The translations under genes and the position numbers were made by a program. Below are positions 11,283 through 21,268 of a DNA stretch of 64,000 bases, piece after piece (the stretch's first letter is position 1; every line of letters starts with the position of its first letter). The notes below the pieces were generated by a model, which had not been told where the DNA came from, did no database searches, and saw only the letters and a program-made list of their open reading frames with translations. The DNA lies in NCBI GenBank assembly GCA_013407085.1, contig JACCGJ010020065.1:109645-173644 (forward strand), in the 5' to 3' direction. The DNA comes from Atriophallophorus winterbourni (taxonomy: Eukaryota; Platyhelminthes; Trematoda; Plagiorchiida; Microphallidae).

Positions 11283-12960
11283 AGGACTAGGCTCAGTAAT
11301 CGTGAACGTCGATGACATTATTTTAGCAAGTGGTTCCTACGATGAAAACATTCAACACCTGAAGCTATTTTACAAACGCCTGCGTCTATACGGAGTTTTA
11401 ATACGCACATCAATCTGTGTTTCTGAAAAAATGCCATAGATTTTATAAGTCACCACCCCAACTTCAAAGAAATCAAACCACTTTAGGACAAAGTTGAAGC
11501 CATCGAAACCTATCTATTACCTGACTCACTCACGAAATTATGAGGTTTGTTTGGCATCCTAAATTTCATTTGATAAAATCAAATACGAAATCTGCAAAAT
11601 GGCTTTGTGAACTCACCTAAATCCTACTATCCCACTCGTTTTATTCACATACGATTCATCTGTCACCGCTGGCGGTGTCTTACAACAAAGCAAGCAGAAT
11701 CAACAAAGTCCTTTCGCATTCCTCTCCAAGAAGCTTCAAATCACTGAGTAGAAAACTAAGCACATTTGTTCAAGTACTACTTGTAGTATATCTTGGCACA
11801 AAACCTTCAGCCATCTCTTAGAAGGACGTAATTTGAAATACTCACTAATCATCAGCTTCTGACCTACGGGCGTTCTTCCGAATAAGATAAGTACTATCAA
11901 CGTTAAATTCGACAATCAGATTATATCTCGCTATTCGCATCTAAAAGAACTATCATCGGGACTTCAACAATGAGGCGACTGACGCATTGTCTAGATCTAC
12001 CATTAATAAAGTCAGTATCAATTCTATGGTTGATCTCTCTGAACTGACTAAAATCCAGTGACGAGAAGAAAATTCCCTCAAACATCTGTCGATTACTAAT
12101 TTAAAGACCAAATGCCTGTCTCAAGACGGGTCACGCGATACTTTAGTTTGTGACATGACGACAGGCATTCCGCGAACTGTTCTACCACCAGCTTATATAA
12201 AAGTAATATTTAATTCTATAAACAAAATGTCACACTCTGGTATCCGTATCACGCAAAGAATTCTTACAAAGGATTTGTTGTTGCAAGGTATGAAAAAGGA
12301 GGTAAAAAAATGGCAAAAACTGTCCCTATTTCCAACGTGCTAAGATCCTGCGCCATACACAAGCAGTTGCGGTGATACAAGCACTCGCTTTAGTCATGAT
12401 CAGATCGAAATCGTCGGACCTCTATCACAATCAACGAAAAAGATACATGCTAAAACGAGTAGACTGCTACACGTGTTGTCAGAAAGCAGTTCCACTTCAG
12501 TTAACCTCGGAGACTTACGGAAAACTTCATTGAACGCTGAATTGCGCATTTTGCTGCACCGGCAGCGTTGACCACAGATAAAGGAGCACAATTCGAGTCT
12601 GAGCTGTTTCGAGACCTTTCCTCTCTGATATGCACAAACAGAGTCAGAACAACCAAAACAAATGTAATGGTTGAACGGATGCATAGACATCTCAAGGCAT
12701 CCAGGATGGCTAAACGAAACTCTACGCATTGAACCGAGCACACACCGATTACACTCTTACGCGTGTTTACTTCCTTTAAGCCGGACTTAGGTTGCTCATC
12801 TGTAGAGCTTCCAATGGTAGAAACAACAAGCTCCCTGCAGGTTTCGTAGACAGCACGCATGATATAAAACACATAAATCCGGTGGTTTTTGTACGTATAC
12901 TGCGTTCAGCAATGCAGTTTGCACATTTTCAAATGAACACGCCTCAGTGGAACTAACCAG
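11283..12960 (+). pseudogene. Ty3/gypsy pol remnant (RT, RNase H, integrase)
   Basis: A heavily mutated plus-strand gypsy pol. Reading with frame changes gives the RT catalytic VDDIILASGSYDENIQHL (~11,305), an RNase H start PLVLFTYDSSVTAGGVLQQS (~11,635) and FAFLSKKLQITE, the integrase zinc-finger/core region (KKMAKTVPIS near 12,300), the catalytic block LTTDKGAQFESELFRDLSSL (~12,570) with VMVERMHRHLKAS (~12,670), and a post-integrase DLGCSSVEL (~12,790) plus FVDSTHDIKHINP (~12,850). Family knowledge: this order defines Ty3/gypsy, and the DLGCS-AELVYG block is typical of the CsRn1-like group. The reading is interrupted by many stops. Confidence 0.85.
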
Positions 12961-12964
12961 TTGT

Positions 12965-13325
12965 TTGTTGTTGTTGTTGGCCTCCGTCCGTCGATGTCGA
13001 CCATGGATATACATCACATCGCATGAATTTCATGTTTTGCAACTTTTTGAATGACTAAGCAGTCCGATTCGGGAGGAACAATCTCTCCCGCAGCGCTGGC
13101 AACGGTAGTCAGAACTCTGTTGTATTGCATCAGTTGCACGCCGGCGGCGTGATCTGCGTTCAGCAGCCAGGAGCTGTATTTGCTCCTCCCCGGCTTTCAG
13201 TCGACGCTTTACACAATGCCTCCAAAGTGCGCGGTCAAGAGCAAGTTCATCCCAGCTTGCGGGGTCAATGTCAAGGGCTTTCATATCTCTTTTGCAAACA
13301 TATTTGTACCGCAAGTGTGGTCCAC
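12965..13325 (-). pseudogene. LINE-Z 3' end (zinc-finger C-terminus)
   Basis: A minus-strand frame of 94 residues (13,314-13,030) carries the family's C-terminal signature: KYVCKRDMKALDIDPASWDE, WRHCVKRRLKAGEEQIQLLA, and a terminal CQRCGRDCSSRIGLLSHSKS zinc finger. The family's 3' untranslated motif, complementary to GTTGGCCTCCGTCCGTCGAT, lies at 12,975-13,000. The element is split: its upstream continuation lies at 15,607-15,700, beyond an inserted CR1a. Confidence 0.9.
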
Positions 13326-15606
13326 TGGGACTAAGTGATCACGTCGTCATCCAGTTTGACTATCTGTGTGAAGCTGTAATAACAAATGATGCCCGTAAAA
13401 GAGTTAGGCGGATCAACACTACGGCGTTGAGTGATGCTCTGAAAAACACGTTTAACTGCCAACCGGAAACTAGCAACGTACATGACTTTTGGATATGGCT
13501 AATATCTAATCACAAAAGTTCAATCGAAGTGAGCTCCGAATTTGTCCTCAGGAACTCAAGAAAAAACTTTGAATTTAAATTAAGAAGCCGAACTCGTAAG
13601 TGGTTAACGGTACGAAACATTGCTTGGCGACACCATCGGCAAAACCCATCATCCGAGACCTGGGAAACATTCCGTTTACTGCGGAACAAAGTAAACAAAT
13701 TTGTCATCCAAGACAAGTTGTGCTTCCAAGAAGTGATATCAAGCATGATGGAGCGAAACCCCAAAATACTATATCGTATGGTTAACGATCAAGCTAAGGT
13801 GAAACCTGGAGTAGCGTCCGTGAACACATCAGCTGGACCAACAACGAACTGCAGCAGAAACTGCTGATGCTTTAGCCACGTTTTATTCATCGGTATTCAA
13901 CCCGATAGAACATGCAATAAACAGCCCAAATCCAACACTTTTAAACACGGTTGCCCTAAGTGAAATAAGTGTCACTGAGAAACGCGTCCTCCAAGGTTTA
14001 TTTAATCTTAAAACCGCAAAGTCTCCTGGGGCCGACGGAATAACCCCGAAAATATTGAAGCAATTTGCGAGTTTGCTATACAAACCACTCACTTACTTGT
14101 TAGAGCAAACACTGGCAAGCGGAGTGATTCCTACAGATTGGAAACGAGGAATAATTTCTCCAAATTACAAAGGTGGAAATCGCTCCGATGTTTCCAACTA
14201 CCGACCTGTTACTCTGTTACCAGTGATTTCAAAATTAATCGAGCGACACATTATGGACGATCTAAAGAAACAATTCGAAAATAATCAGTTGCTTTCGAGG
14301 AACCAGCATGGATTCAGACGAAATTATTCCTGTTTGTCTAATTTAATGGTAACGCTAGATGATTGGAAAAAATCGGTAGAATAAGGACAAGCAATACACG
14401 CGTGCTACTTAGATATTTCAAAAGCATTCGATCGTGTTGGTCATTCCCTACTACTGCAGAAACTTGAAAGACTTGTTATCATTGGAAAGTTGCTGAATTG
14501 GCTAAATGACTACCTAAAATATCGCACTAACCAGGTACGTGTTGATGGTACATTATCCAAACCAATTGCCTCAACTAGCGGAGTTCCCCAAGGCTCAGTT
14601 CTTGGTCAGATCCTCTTTCTGGTTCATGTCAATGAAATACCGGAAATTGTTCGATGTAACATTTCGTTATTTTCGGACGACATAAAGATTTTGCGCAGCA
14701 TTCGTAGTCCAGAAGACTGTCTGTTATTACAAAAGTATCTTGATACGCTTCACAGCTGGTCGTTGGAGAAAAAACTGCCGTTAAACTTCAACAAATGCAG
14801 GATCATGAATGTGGGGAATCGAGTAGTGTTCACATATCACATAGGTTCACATGTCCTTGAAAATGGCAGTGAATAAAAAGATTTGGGTTTCTAGATATGC
14901 TACAGTTTAAAAACATCACTTCAAACTAACAGTACCTCTAAAACAGCAACACGGGTTCTAAATATACTCAAACGTGTATATGGGAAATTTTCGCCCAAGA
15001 TATTCCCAAGGATCATGAATACATACTTAAGACCAGTCATGGAATACGGTTTGCAGTAATGGTCTCCGTGGCTCAAGAGGGATGTGGAACTTATGCAGCG
15101 AATCTATCACCGCTCAACAAAACTAGTTCCCAGCATCCGAAACAAACCATATAAAGAAAGGATAGCTCAAATGAATCTGTTCGATTTCCCCTATCGACGA
15201 ATCAGAGGAGACCTTATCTTACTTCAAAAACATTCCATACCCCGAACCATCCCTTACAGGATTTATTCACGCGAAGGGATACGAGGAATTATCGGACCCA
15301 TGAATATGTGCTGGTAGTACCCCATTCCCGCCTGAACTGTAGAAGGTATTTTTACTCTGTCCGTGTCTGTTTTACTTGGAACAGTTTACCTTCAACCGTT
15401 GCTCACGCCACTAGCTTGCATGACTTTAAAGCGAAATTAGACGAATTTTTATTGCATTATTCGTTTCCAGAACACTTATATACTGCTTAATCTATGTTTT
15501 TATATTGTTTATACACTTAAATTTCAATTTTTACCATCCTATGGTTGTTCTTAAGCTTTTTGCTTTTTAGACCATTAAAAACCTTGAATTACCTTAAATT
15601 ACCTTG
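13326..15606 (+). mobile_element. CR1a insertion, 5'-truncated, within LINE-Z
   Basis: Plus-strand CR1-like ORF2 from the last endonuclease motif (SDHVVIQFDYL, 13,336) to its 3' tail. Blocks in order: linker RSRTRKWLTVRNIAWRHH, RNPKILYRMVND; RT SPGADGITPKILK, SNYRPVTLLPVISKLIE, HGFRRNYSCLSNLM, YLDISKAFDRVGH, SGVPQGSVLGQILFL, and FSDDIKIL in place of FADD; then thumb and C-terminus to 15,490. At least five frameshifts or stops (for example at 13,866, 14,382, 14,874, 15,056). The 3' tail is ACCTTGAATTACCTTAAATT at ~15,580-15,606. The bases on both sides rejoin into continuous LINE-Z, giving sharp borders. Confidence 0.95.
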
Positions 15607-15700
15607 CCCAATGGTCGAATTCCTAATTGTAACTCACCGTAGAGTAGATCTTTCGGAATACGACCATTTTCCATTCTATAGAACCAGTTGTTTACAAGTG
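15607..15700 (-). pseudogene. LINE-Z fragment, upstream half of the split copy
   Basis: Complementary to the VYRMENGRIPKDL...GSRPLGR region of LINE-Z (compare 40,130-40,215 and 47,900-47,970). It begins at GCCCAATGGTCG, exactly where the copy at 12,965-13,325 stops, so the two were one element before CR1a inserted. Confidence 0.8.
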
Positions 15701-15774
15701 CTATTAAGAGTAAATTGCGTCGTAGACATATGCAACATCTTTACGACAGCCTGTTTGAAGTAATCAAGTAAGGA

Positions 15775-16105
15775 CGGAAGATTTACGTCGTCAATATCTG
15801 ATGCAAAAATGGAAACAGTAACAATGGACAACGTCAAATTAGCATTTGTGGAAGTCAAAGCGGGTGAAGAAACAAAAGAACAAAATAATATACATTTGAA
15901 ACCTAAGATACAAGATCCTGATAACGAATAACAGGAAAATGAGCGTACTACTATATCTGGTCGCTGTGTTCATTTTCTGATAGGTTATTCTGCATCTAAC
16001 ATGCGAAACAGATACTTCGTCACCTCTTTTCTTTCTCCTGTCAGTGATATACCGAAATCTTTCTACTAAAGGACGACCATCTTCTTTCAGAAATGTTTGA
16101 TACAC
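15775..16105 (+). pseudogene. Gypsy pol C-terminus and pre-LTR region
   Basis: Plus strand. DAKMETVTMDNVKLAFVEV (~15,800) matches the end of CsRn1-like pol ('TVSIDRLKPA'). Downstream bases such as AATGAGCGTA, TACTTCGTCA and the TTTGATACAC just before the LTR align with the same region upstream of the minus-strand LTRs at 19.7, 52.0 and 58.6 kb. It is more diverged than those copies. Confidence 0.7.
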
Positions 16106-16330
16106 TGTAATCTGTAAATGGAGTGAACAACTGTATTTTCAAATCGCCACTATCATGAACTGAACTCTGGATAGCGAGTTTGGACGATCGTGCCTAGTAC
16201 GTGTGGTTTCTATATTTTGAAGCCACCATTCACCTTTTATAATCATGTTAAAGGCATCCAGTTACTTCAGGTTTGTTGAAGAAGTCTTTTTAGCTGACAA
16301 GCGTTTCTACACAAATTTATTTTACAAATA
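16106..16330 (+). mobile_element. Gypsy LTR, plus strand, diverged
   Basis: Starts with TGTAATCTG directly after GATACAC, as in the other LTR copies, and shares ACTCTGGATAGCGAGTTT and CTAGTACGTGTG with them. The right end is uncertain. I place it near 16,330 from the 222-base length of the better copies, before repeat D begins at ~16,355. Confidence 0.6.
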
Positions 16331-17534
16331 TTTCATTGTTTTACCTTTTGATCTATTCTATTCAAGCCTGTGAAATTTGACACGTGACTATCGATTATCC
16401 AACGTCTTCAGATCAAAGCCACAGAACATCTTGTTTGCATCTTTTCGTCGCTTTGATTATATCTGCATACGTTATCACTCCTGAATTATAAGATTTGGTT
16501 GAACAACATTTTTTCAACTGTCACTGAAATAACACCACTGGGAGTCCAATCGAAATAGCAGCCTTTTCTCAATCTACCGCCCGTCCACTATAAAAATGCT
16601 GGAATAAAGAACATTACCTGGATTCTTAACCGATTTTACCCCTGATGTTCAAAGCTAGATGTAATTACTTGCAAAATCTGCAATAGGTTTAGCTCCTCAA
16701 CATAATTAACTCGAGAATCACGCAACCAACATGCCGAGGATCACAATTATTCTATGCATAAAACTAAACATATACATTGAACTTTGATAATGTTATTAAA
16801 TTATAACCGAACAAAAACAGAGCAGTAGCGGGAATTCAATTTATTCCTAATCTGATTTTCTATAAATTTGAAAGTAGCATGAAAACACATCTGGCTCGAC
16901 CACGGAAAAAATTATATTCGTGATAATGTGTAATGAATAGCAACATACTTTCAAGTGTGGCCTAATCGCTCGCATCCGATGCTGCATAGAGCGAAAAGTT
17001 TACAAATAAATAAATAAACAAACACTCATGAGGCAGAGTTCATAAATGAATAGACCAATTGTGACACATGTTAAATGTCATAAAAAAAGACAACCTCATA
17101 CTATAGTAATGATTTTCTTACTCGGCACGTGCAAACACAGTAAAAAGCAAAAGATAATATATTTACTGACAAAACAATCCTATCGACATATATGTTAGTT
17201 GCTTGATTGCATTAAACAGCTAAAAATCGTTAATTAGTTGCAAAGGCTTCAAAGCAGCCATATATTTGGAAAAAACAGTGCAATTTTCAATGTTCATGAA
17301 TATAATGATTTTGACATTCACATTAGTGTGATAAAAACGGCAAATAATATCAGCTTACGTGTACGAGAAAGCTGACCGGGGCCTCGAAGTGGCGTTTGCT
17401 CTTTGAAAATCAAACAACGAAATCTTATGAAGCATTTTGTAAGTCGCTGATGGATTAACCTTACAAACACAAGAGAATATAATGAATCTCAACGGAGATT
17501 TCAAGAGTATAGATACCAGGTACTAGATTTGTAT

Positions 17535-17538
17535 TATA

Positions 17539-17577
<39 letters not shown>
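17535..17577. repeat. (TA)n microsatellite
   Basis: Nearly pure TA dinucleotides with two short interruptions, inside repeat D copy A. Confidence 0.9.
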
Positions 17578-17580
<3 letters not shown>

Positions 17581-18064
17581 TCATCTCTCATCAAGTTTCC
17601 ATTTTGTTCTACCTAATTTATTGGAGTTCACCAAATTGACAGATAACGATTTTCAAACAAACAATTGAAACAATTATTTTTGGTATTGTATACACCTTCG
17701 TTTTGTCAAATAAATTAAAAAAAATTAATTCTTCAATTTGATAGATATCGACAAAAGTTCTTGATGTAATACTTACATGCCACTGTTATATAGGGTTCTT
17801 CCAAAGTGATTCCTGGCAAGGCACTCGAGGCTCATAATTTAGACCAATGTACTTAGGTGTTTACATTCCATTCCCTTACACATCACTACCGGTTTCTCGT
17901 TGTTTACCTCCATAACGAATTGAGTACTTGACGAAGGATCACTTTGTGATTCTGCATTTGAACATCGTGGTTCTTTGTAAGAACTTTATTTAACAGTGGC
18001 ATACAAGTATACCTTTTTTAGCACCATAACTCTGTTTCAAGGTTACTGAGCCGGATATTACTGT

Positions 18065-18106
18065 CTTCATCTGATGACAGCTAAGAGCCAGAAACCGGTA
18101 GTCGAG
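18065..18106 (+). ncRNA. Hammerhead-ribozyme-like motif, copy A
   Basis: CTGATGA at 18,071, 13 bases (CAGCTAAGAGCCA), then GAAAC at 18,091 and CGGTA. The outer arms CTTCAT (18,065-18,070) and GTCGAG (18,101-18,106) pair at five of six positions counting G-U. The ACC/GGT pair next to GAAA would be stem III, and GTA the cleavage triplet. The first stem II position is a C/A mismatch, so activity is unproven. Confidence 0.5.
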
Positions 18107-18518
18107 TGTAAGAGATGGGCATGTGTACACCACGATACATTGGTCTCGATGTTATTCAATAAGTTTCTTCATGCCTGCATATATCAATTCTGGAAATAAT
18201 AAATGTATTGTAGAAAAACATACCCATCACAGATTTGACTACTTTTTCCGGCTTCTTTTCTAGATCTGTGCAAGCATGAATATGGTTCATATTCATTATA
18301 ACATTAATTTGGAATTTAAACGTAATCGTGTTGTATTGGATAACAAACGTTTTTGTAATTTAGATGTACAACAGTTTGGATATTTTATACTTAGAAAACA
18401 GCGCACATTTTTTGAATTATATGCAACATTAGGAACCGAGGAACTTAGTAACGCTTTTGAGAATGGTTCAACATGTTAAACAAAATATTGTAACCCGAAA
18501 TGTGTTTTAATATATGTA

Positions 18519-18800
18519 AAGCTTTAGAAACTTCGACATAGCAAACATGTACATCCTCACCATCATCTAGTGACTGGGACCAATCCTTGAACGTTATAAG
18601 AAGGTTAGCTAAACAGAAATGATTTCTTCGATTGCTGTGTTTTGTTGAGGTAAAAATACTTCGTTTTTTTAAAATGCTCCCTAATGCGCTCAGTTAAAGT
18701 GCGTTCCATTAATTTAGAGATCACCGGAATTAGCGTTACCGATCTATTGTTTGCTGTGTCTGAAAGGCCACTGCCTTGATAAATGAAATGATCAATTAAC
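18519..18800 (-). pseudogene. CR1a RT fragment (composite block I)
   Basis: Complementary to the same CR1a stretch as 50,835-51,110 and 54,180-54,440. On the minus strand it reads DTANNRSVTLIPVISKLMER (~18,760) and continues toward the CLANLL...DVSKAF region. It starts abruptly where repeat D stops, so 18,518/18,519 is a recombination or insertion junction. Confidence 0.8.
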
Positions 18801-19195
18801 ATTCATCATTTTCAATGCACAATAAATATGCCAAATTTTAAGTATAGAAACTATGATAGCAAAAACCACTACATCTTTGTCTGCGTTTACCTGCGTTTCA
18901 AAATCAATAAAATGGTTTGCACTGTCTGCGCATAAAACGAGGTCAGGTGCACATGTGTTAGTCAGATTTCACTCAATCTGCTCACCTCATACGCTCAAAG
19001 AATACAAAGAAAAGACTAACATCTAATATAAACTTCCTCTACGTTCAATCGATCGTTCAGCTAAACATCTTAAACGGTATGTTGATACAATAAATCAGAG
19101 AAATGATGGAAGGAAGATTATATGTGGCTTGATATGGAGCACCAGCTGTCGACAAGTCGTGTTGTGTGAGTTCAATTCAAATTAGTCGGTCGGGG
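18801..19195. repeat. Spacer of composite block, copy I
   Basis: Non-coding segment shared with 51,110-51,540 and 54,450-54,895 at high identity (landmarks AAATCAATAAAATGGTTTGC, CGAGGTCAGGTGCACATGTG, GGTCGGGGATTCGGTTGGAA). I do not know its source; it could be part of a LINE-Z 3' region or the target site of the original chimera. Confidence 0.7.
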
Positions 19196-19462
19196 ATTCG
19201 GTTGGAATTGTGTTCAATAGCGATCGTGCGGAGACGTTGTTGACCTCCTTCGGTCGATATCGATCATGGAGGTACATCACAAGCGCATGAGGGTTTCATG
19301 TTCCGCAGCGTTTAGAATGACGAAACAGTGACAAACTCTACACCAGTGCTCACAGCGATATGCAGTACTCGGTCGACCGGCATCAGTTGCACGTCCGCGG
19401 TGTGATTCGCGTTCAGCAGCCAGGAGTCGCAGATAATCGATATTCACGTTGCGAAATACCAT
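19196..19462 (-). pseudogene. LINE-Z 3' end (composite block I)
   Basis: The minus strand reads LRLLAAERESHRGRATDA and CEHWCRVCHCF, the degenerate zinc finger of the family, followed by the 3' motif near 19,240-19,265. Upstream it is cut at about 19,450, next to the LTR flank. The uninterrupted bases CATGTTCCGCAGCG at ~19,300 give the empty-site form of the CR1a insertion at 54,967. Confidence 0.85.
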
Positions 19463-19506
19463 AGGTTTTAATAGAATAAAGTAAAAGATAAGCTAAATGA
19501 CAATTT

Positions 19507-19728
19507 TGTAATATAATCTTTCGCAGAGATGCCAGTCCGCTACAGACCGCCGAAATCAGTGCCGATATCACTGGCTGCCGTCGTCGGGATTAAAAATGTC
19601 CTTTCGGTGGCATAATAATTAGATAGCACACGTTCTAGACATGATCAACGAAACTCGCTATCCAGAATTCAGGAGTGGAATAAGTGGAAATTTTACTATA
19701 TGGTCGTCCAATAAATTTCGAGATTACA
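19507..19728 (-). mobile_element. Gypsy LTR, composite block I
   Basis: 222 bases, read on the minus strand from TGTAATCTCG to ATTATATTACA, so the ends are TGTAAT...ATTACA, the short inverted ends expected for an LTR. Same length as those at 51,829 and 58,412. Its outer flank (AAAATTGTCATTTAGC) is identical in all three, which means they descend from one insertion by duplication. Confidence 0.85.
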
Positions 19729-20938
19729 GTGTATCTAAAGTGTCTGGAAAATGATGGTATTCCATCCGTTCCAGGATGTTTTTTTTTATTTCGATACCAC
19801 TGAATATGGGACGAAGAATGTGCTTTACATGTTAGATGTAGAGTAATCTATCATGAAATTGGTATTTTTACTAAGTTTTACCCCTAAAGAGTTTGTTTGT
19901 TTCTCTTGAAACTTGGGTCCACACTTGATTACTTCAAATGGTCCGTCGTACGTAGGTTGCAATGGTTTAATTGCACTATGTACTCTGACCAACACGTATG
20001 ATCCGGCGAATAATTCCTCTGGTAATTTTTTATCGCCAGTATACTGACGTGTTGGGTTAGGCTGTGCAGACTACATTGCTGAATGCAGTATATGTACATA
20101 ATCGGCAGGATTTGAGAGTTAGATATCCTGCGTGCTGTGAACGAGCTTTACATGGAGCTTGATGATGGTGCCATAGATAAGCTCTGATAATGAGCAACCT
20201 AAGCCTGAATTGAAGTATGTACGCATGCCTAAGAGAATAAATGTTAAGTGCTCGGTCCAATGCGTTGAGTCTCGTTTTAGCCATCAAGGACGCCTAGGGA
20301 TATCTATGCTTCAGCTCAACCATTCCGTTTGCTTCGGTTTTTCTAAATCTCTTTGTAACTAGCATATAGGAAAGTTCTTGAAAGAGCTCAGACTCGAAAT
20401 GTGCTCCTCTATCTGTCGTCATAACTACCGGTGAAACGTAATGCGTAATCACGTGTTCGACGAATGTTTTTTACAACAGTCTTCGAGTTTTTTTCCAGAA
20501 GTGGATCTGCTACCGAACAACGAGTATAGCGATTTTAACATGTATGCAGATGTTTGTTTCCTATTGCTGCTAGTAAATTCCCGACGATGTGTACATGGAC
20601 ATGACGAAAGCGATTGCTTGTACCAATTAGTTCCTGTGTATGGCCGTGAAACATGGCATGTTTGCAAGAATGAGACGTTTATGCCATCTCTCGTGACTCC
20701 TTGTTAAAGGCTGTTTATGCTCCGCAAAATATTTTTGCGTGACACTAGGTTGTGACATGCTGTGCATAGAATCGAATATGACACTTTTATAAGCTCGTGG
20801 TAGAACAGGCCGTGGAATACCTGTCGTATTGTTACAAAATATAGTATCGCGTAATCCGTCTAAAGACAGACTTTAGTTCTTTAAATTGGTACTTGACAGA
20901 TTTTGGAGGAACTTTTCATCTTGTCTCTGGATTTTAGA
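19729..20938 (-). pseudogene. Gypsy pol 3' part (integrase and C-terminus), copy I
   Basis: Minus-strand gypsy sequence. Next to the LTR is the pol C-terminus (PEELFAGSYVLVRVHSAIKP, TYDGPFEVIKCGPKF, 19,910-20,020). Beyond it are LKASLMAKTRLNALDRALNI (~20,285-20,230), an integrase core in fragments, and an HHCC region with a DMTTGIPRPVLPR-like block (~20,830-20,780). Many frameshifts. It diverges from the other copies at 20,938, where a non-gypsy segment begins. Confidence 0.85.
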
Positions 20939-21268
20939 AATACTGGGAAGGATATCCTCCGATCAAATCAACTTCTTGTTTAGAAATATGTAAAGTTGCA
21001 AATTTTCAATTAGTTCTCCAGTCAAGTAGAAATCACTTCATAGATCGGTCAGCCAAGCTTTGGTTTACACAACCAGAATAACGGTTTCTTTCAATTAAAG
21101 CTTTTTTACACAACTTTACTTTTGCTATTCTATAAAACACATCCCTTGTTCATTGCTAACTACATCTAAATTACGATCATCGTTCGTAAGAACGCGTTAT
21201 GGAATTTAAATATGATGTATTTTTACACTGCAAAACCTTAATGTCATTACTTACATTAGAATCTAATT
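20939..21268. repeat. Right flank segment of composite block, copy I
   Basis: Shared with 59,871-60,215 at about 95% by eye (GAAATATGTAAAGTTGCAAA, CGTTCGTAAGAACGCGTTAT, TTACTTACATTAGAATCT). No coding sense. It marks the right limit of the block in two places, so both blocks include DNA beyond the gypsy element. Confidence 0.75.

Larger units (their letters stand above)
16355..18518 (+). repeat. Dispersed repeat D, copy A (longest)
   Basis: About 2.16 kb shared piecewise with three other places: 16,355-16,900 with 22,966-23,540; 16,905-17,100 and 17,575-17,770 with 26,206-26,400 and 26,590-26,775; 17,784-18,130 with 26,785-27,150; 18,000-18,518 with 29,548-30,072. It contains a (TA)n tract, an inverted pair of hammerhead-unit pieces (17,784-18,003) and a hammerhead-like core at 18,071. 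No long ORF. A 67-residue frame at 18,276 has a partial counterpart in copy D4 (...FFELYATLGTEEL versus YFELYATLGSEKL), which could be a relic of coding sequence. The right end is cut by the composite block. Confidence 0.8.

Noticed and set aside
12400..12872. Minus-strand frames of 113 and 123 residues
   Set aside because: They lie opposite the plus-strand gypsy integrase remnant and have no family resemblance.
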